6,767 nt of DNA, from assembly GCA_902778985.1 (NCBI GenBank), contig CACYZS010000071.1:1-6767 (forward strand), read 5' to 3'. The notes below the pieces were generated by a model that was not told where the DNA came from, made no database searches, and was given only the letters and a program-made list of their open reading frames with translations. The position numbers and the translations under genes were made by a program. Of this stretch, positions 5,444 through 6,767 are shown piece by piece (the stretch's first letter is position 1; every line of letters begins with the position of its first letter). This DNA comes from an uncultured Ruminococcus sp. GTDB taxonomy: Bacteria > Bacillota > Clostridia > Oscillospirales > CAG-272.

Positions 5444-6328
5444 ATGGAAGACCGGGAACCGCTGTTTTCGCATACCCCCGTCCTTTTGAACGAATGTATC
5501 GACGGGCTTGACGTCCGTGACGGTCTGACCTACGTGGACTGCACGACGGGCGGCGGCGGACATTCCTTCGAGATCGCACGTCGACTCGGGAACACCGGGC
5601 GGCTGATCTGCCTTGACCGCGACGCGGACGCACTCCGCGCCGCTCGTGAACGTCTCTCCCCTTTCCTCGATAAGATCACTTTCGTACACGTTAACTTTTC
5701 CGAGATCTCGTCGGTTCTGGACGAGTATCGGATCGAAAACCTCGGCGGCGTATTGATGGACCTCGGTTGTTCCGCGTTCCAGCAGACCGAGGCGAGCCGC
5801 GGATTCTCCTACATGAAGGACGCGCCGCTCGATATGCGCATGAACCGCGAGGACACGCTGACCGCCCGCGACGTCGTAAACGAATATCCGCCCGAACGGC
5901 TTCTGAAGATCATCGACCTCTACGGCGAGGAGCGCTTCGCTTCCGCGATCGTCACCGCGATCGTCCGGCGGCGCGAGACCAAACCGATCGAAACGACGGC
6001 GGAACTCTCCGACATCATCTGCTCCGCCATTCCGAAAAAGATCCGCGCCGTGGGACACCATCCGGCAAAGAAGACCTTTCAGGCGATCCGGATCGAGGTC
6101 AACCGCGAACTCGACGCCATCTCTCCCGCGATCCGCGGGGCGGCGGACAAACTCACGCCAGGCGGCAAGATCGTGATTATTTCCTTCCAATCGGGAGAAG
6201 ATAAGATCGTTAAGAACGTTTTTTCCGAACATCTGCCCCCGCGACTTCCCCGTCTGCGTCTGCGGACGGAAACCCGTTCTGGAGATCGAAACCAGAAAAC
6301 CGATCCTGCCGAGCGAAAAAGAACTTGA
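5444..6328 (+). CDS. rsmH: 16S rRNA (cytosine-1402-N4)-methyltransferase RsmH (MraW), C-terminus frameshifted
   Basis: RsmH uses S-adenosylmethionine to methylate N4 of C1402 in the 16S rRNA decoding centre. Visible motifs: HTPVLLNE (10-17), the AdoMet loop [11 protein letters not shown] (31-41), LICLDRD (54-60), MDLGCS (105-110), RGFSY (119-123), LDMRMNRE (129-136), [18 protein letters not shown] (206-223) and [10 protein letters not shown] (239-248). Frame 5444 is good to about residue 260 (KNVF). The last 34 residues ([11 protein letters not shown] onward) are unlike the family, while the proper ending continues in the next frame to 6416. One T fewer in the T6 run at 6219-6224 restores a 323-residue protein. 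DLGCSAFQ and SFQSGED differ from the usual DLGVSSPQ and SFHSLED. No Shine-Dalgarno sequence precedes the ATG three bases after the mraZ stop, so translation is probably coupled. Confidence 0.93.
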   Translation: MEDREPLFSHTPVLLNECIDGLDVRDGLTYVDCTTGGGGHSFEIARRLGNTGRLICLDRDADALRAARERLSPFLDKITFVHVNFSEISSVLDEYRIENLGGVLMDLGCSAFQQTEASRGFSYMKDAPLDMRMNREDTLTARDVVNEYPPERLLKIIDLYGEERFASAIVTAIVRRRETKPIETTAELSDIICSAIPKKIRAVGHHPAKKTFQAIRIEVNRELDAISPAIRGAADKLTPGGKIVIISFQSGEDKIVKNVFSEHLPPRLPRLRLRTETRSGDRNQKTDPAERKRT

Positions 6329-6416
6329 AGAGAATCCGAGATCCCGGAGCGCGAAACTCCGGATCGCAAAAAAACTCCCGATAAAACCGACAGAAGAGAG
6401 AGGAGAACCGAAATGA
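6225..6416 (+). other. rsmH: Out-of-frame C-terminal segment of rsmH (frameshift)
   Basis: Read in the frame beginning at 6225, these bases encode [19 protein letters not shown], then a segment with [20 protein letters not shown] and KLRIAKKL, ending in TGA at 6414-6416. This is the characteristic RsmH C-terminus: a Cys-rich CPxDFPVCVC patch, the KPILPSxxE segment and [11 protein letters not shown]. It is offset by one base from the rsmH frame, which stops at 6328. The TGA overlaps the ATG of the next gene (ATGA), the normal coupling in this operon, showing that the ancestral reading frame ended here. Cause unknown: an assembly indel in the T6 run at 6219-6224, a true mutation, or recoding. 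Confidence 0.9.
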
Positions 6417-6767
6417 CTTTCAATATGATCCCGAACCAGAACTCCGACGAGAGCGGAGCGAACGAACTGTATCTCAAAATGCGGAGCCGCTTTGATTTCA
6501 GCGGGAACCGCACCATCGGTGAATTCATGATGGCGAAAGCCGCCAGCGAGGGCTACGGCCCCGTCAAGGTCAAAAAACATCGCGGCGCCTCCGGGATCCG
6601 CAAACTTTCCCGTCGGCACCCCGTCCTTTCGGCGTTCGCTCTTCTGATCTCGTGCGCCCTGTTCCTCTTCTGCACGATCCGTTTCATGGACGACGTCTCG
6701 ACCAAGGAATACGTCGCGTCCGCCGGTAACGGCGAGAACGCCGCGATCTCCATCAACACGGTCACCG
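6413..6767 (+). CDS. Single-pass membrane protein in the ftsL position, 3'-truncated by window edge
   Basis: The frame is open to the end of the window (118 residues visible). Residues 1-69 are a hydrophilic, probably cytoplasmic N-terminus, with basic residues KVKKHRG and IRKLSRRH just before the membrane. Residues 70-88 ([19 protein letters not shown]) form one transmembrane helix. What follows ([20 protein letters not shown]) should be outside, giving an N-in single-pass topology. The gene directly follows rsmH, its ATG overlapping the restored rsmH stop (ATGA), where ftsL usually sits. FtsL is a small protein of this topology that supports septal wall synthesis with FtsB/DivIC. The N-terminus is longer than in typical FtsL, and no leucine-zipper coiled coil is visible before the window ends. 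It is therefore FtsL-like by position and topology only. GGAGA (6402-6406) is the likely ribosome-binding site. Confidence 0.8.
   Translation, partial: MTFNMIPNQNSDESGANELYLKMRSRFDFSGNRTIGEFMMAKAASEGYGPVKVKKHRGASGIRKLSRRHPVLSAFALLISCALFLFCTIRFMDDVSTKEYVASAGNGENAAISINTVT

Noticed and set aside
5201..6619. Long minus-strand open frame of about 470 codons opposite mraZ and rsmH
   Set aside because: It lies antisense to genes with clear family motifs, has no recognisable motif of its own, and is explained by GC-rich codon bias in the real genes.
1..6767. tRNA or rRNA genes, CRISPR arrays, insertion sequences, integrases, toxin-antitoxin pairs
   Set aside because: Looked for on both strands; no clover-leaf, regular spacer-repeat array, transposase motif or such gene pair is visible.

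Overview
The window looks like a chromosomal housekeeping segment of a Gram-positive-type bacterium, most likely an anaerobic member of the Clostridia. The reasons are the rpsF-ssb-rpsR order, a mraZ-rsmH division cluster opening, strong Shine-Dalgarno sequences, MEP-pathway isoprenoid genes, and a moderately GC-rich composition with C/G-ending codons. The species cannot be named from the sequence. There are no tRNA or rRNA genes, insertion sequences, integrases or CRISPR arrays.

Layout. (1) Bases 1-1205, plus strand: the 3' part of rpsF (ribosomal protein S6, its 5' end cut by the window edge), ssb, and rpsR (S18, zinc-binding type), closed by two intrinsic terminators at 1213-1292. The second also serves the convergent operon. 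(2) Bases 4742-1298, minus strand: a five-gene operon read right to left, with an unrecognised small beta-rich protein, ispD, ispF, rpe and a D-2-hydroxyacid dehydrogenase. The genes overlap or sit close together, except for a 194-base structured gap between ispF and rpe. (3) Bases 4743-5014: a divergent control region with an extended -10 promoter leftwards, a consensus TTGACA/17/TATAAT promoter rightwards, a 10-bp-period array matching MraZ boxes, and an 11-bp direct repeat. (4) Bases 5015-6767, plus strand: mraZ, rsmH, and the start of a single-pass membrane protein in the ftsL position.

The main anomaly is in rsmH. As written, its frame closes at 6328, but the conserved cysteine-rich C-terminus continues in the next frame to a TGA at 6414-6416 that overlaps the ATG of the following gene. 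A single extra T in the T6 run at 6219-6224 would explain this. It may be an assembly or sequencing indel, or a real frameshift.

The second point of interest is the ispF-rpe gap. It holds several inverted repeats. Two 11-bp stems pair fully only on the plus strand, through G-U wobbles, and the last is followed by a T-rich tract. It could be an antisense RNA gene or one copy of an interspersed structured repeat. I see no complete new multi-gene system. The rest is recognisable translation, metabolism and cell-division machinery.
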